Below are positions 63,437 to 64,000 of a DNA stretch of 64,000 nucleotides, one piece after another. Origin of the DNA: Bacteroidota bacterium (GTDB lineage: Bacteria > Bacteroidota > Bacteroidia > Bacteroidales > CAIWKO01); the NCBI GenBank assembly GCA_037133915.1, contig JBAXND010000001.1:124001-188000 (forward strand). The letters are read 5' to 3'. The notes under the pieces were generated by a model. The model saw only the letters and a list, made by a program, of their open reading frames with translations. It was not told the origin of the DNA and made no database searches. The number at the start of each line of letters is the position of its first letter. The first letter of the stretch is position 1. The translations under genes and the position numbers were made by a program.

Positions 63437-64000
63437 ATGAGAAAATTTCGCTTTTCGGTACTGGTTTTGTTACTTTCCGGTTTTATTTCAATTACAGGTT
63501 TTGCGCAGGAAAAATATATCGAGGGTGTAAAAAAGGATATAGGTTTTCTTGCTTCCGATTCACTAAAGGGGAGAAAACCCGGAACTCCTGAAATGCTTAC
63601 TGCTGCAAAGTATATAAGCACTCAATTTCAGAATGCCGGGCTCACACTGATAAACGGCGATGGATTTCAATCATTTGAAGTTGTTACCGATGTTACTCCC
63701 GGTAATTCAAATGAATTCAGCTTTAACAGCAGGGTTCTGAAAATGAAAGAAGATTTTATCCCGTATTCTTTTTCTGAAAATAAAGCATTGGATGCATCTG
63801 TGGTTTTTGCAGGTTATGGTTTTGATTTTAAAACCGACAGCTTGGTACGCAACGATTATGCAGGTATTGATGTAAAAGGAAAATGGGTCATGCTGCTTCG
63901 CGGTTATCCTGAGTCAGGAAAGAAAAATGATATCTATTCCAATTACGCTTCCGACAGGGGTAAAGTGGTTGTTGCAAAAGACAAAGGGGCGGCGGGAGTT
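63437..64000 (+). CDS. Secreted M28-like peptidase, N-terminal part (3' partial)
   Basis: 188 codons are visible before the window ends. Signal peptide at residues 1-24 (LVLLLSGFISITGFAQ). The next segment (FLASDSLKGRKPGTPEMLTA...YISTQFQNAGL) is the typical N-terminus of Bacteroidota M28 aminopeptidases. A PA-like domain begins near residue 130 (VVFAGYGFDF, NDYAGIDVKGKWVMLLRG, then KDKGAAGV). The metal-binding catalytic domain lies beyond the window, so activity cannot be confirmed. It would act outside the inner membrane on peptides. Confidence 0.8.
   Translation, partial: MRKFRFSVLVLLLSGFISITGFAQEKYIEGVKKDIGFLASDSLKGRKPGTPEMLTAAKYISTQFQNAGLTLINGDGFQSFEVVTDVTPGNSNEFSFNSRVLKMKEDFIPYSFSENKALDASVVFAGYGFDFKTDSLVRNDYAGIDVKGKWVMLLRGYPESGKKNDIYSNYASDRGKVVVAKDKGAAGV

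Noticed and set aside
1..64000. tRNA and rRNA genes, CRISPR arrays, prophage and intact insertion sequences
   Set aside because: Intergenic regions were read for cloverleaf-like ends, direct-repeat arrays and transposase motifs; none was convincing. A covariance-model scan would be decisive for tRNAs and small RNAs.

Overview
The window is a chromosomal segment of a member of the Bacteroidota. The evidence is a set of type IX secretion (T9SS) C-terminal sorting domains, a PorP/SprF family protein, SprB-type and PKD-rich surface proteins, promoters of the Bacteroidota TTG / TAnnTTTG kind, and a division and cell wall (dcw) cluster of Bacteroidota composition (no murF, murB or ddl; an FtsL-like protein next to rsmH). 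It looks like a gliding or adhesive, peptide-using bacterium with meso-DAP peptidoglycan (DNPR motif in MurE) that makes menaquinone by the futalosine route (MqnC). The closest genus cannot be named from sequence alone.

Layout. 1-1772: a sensor histidine kinase (5' end cut by the window edge) facing a NarL/LuxR response regulator. 2100-17189: the dcw cluster mraZ-rsmH-ftsL-like-ftsI-murE-mraY-murD(truncated)-ftsW-murG-murC-ftsQ-ftsA-ftsZ, closed by a terminator; then yqeY and a convergent leucyl aminopeptidase. 19425-32037: large secreted T9SS cargo proteins (SprB/Ig/PKD repeats) interleaved with mqnC, an ElbB-like gene, a hypothetical with an internal duplication, a relic of a YadA-head-like repeat protein and a palindromic repeat element. 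32062-40528: peptide uptake (POT and OPT transporters), a patatin-like lipase, a PqqD-like protein, an ECF sigma factor with a putative anti-sigma protein ending in a T9SS-like domain, and a dipeptidase. 40664-43699: rpmH, a DUF4834-like protein and a YfhO-like membrane protein. 43855-55980: a surface polysaccharide locus (flippase, glycosyltransferase-like protein, NeuD-like acyltransferase, DegT/StrS aminotransferase, two epimerases, two methyltransferases, a nucleotidyltransferase-kinase fusion, a SIS isomerase and a CBS-nucleotidyltransferase). 56197-64000: a T9SS type A cargo protein, an SprF-type protein with its large adhesin-like partner, trpS, a thioredoxin-like protein and the start of a secreted M28-like peptidase.

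The most notable items are: a murD reading frame lacking its N-terminal and P-loop domains inside an otherwise intact dcw cluster; an ECF sigma factor whose presumed anti-sigma partner carries a T9SS type B-like C-terminal domain, with an ECF-like promoter in front of the sigma gene; a nucleotidyltransferase-PfkB fusion in reversed HldE order beside a GmhA-like isomerase and a CBS-nucleotidyltransferase; a cysteine-dense module in a secreted repeat protein; and a probable leaderless trpS.
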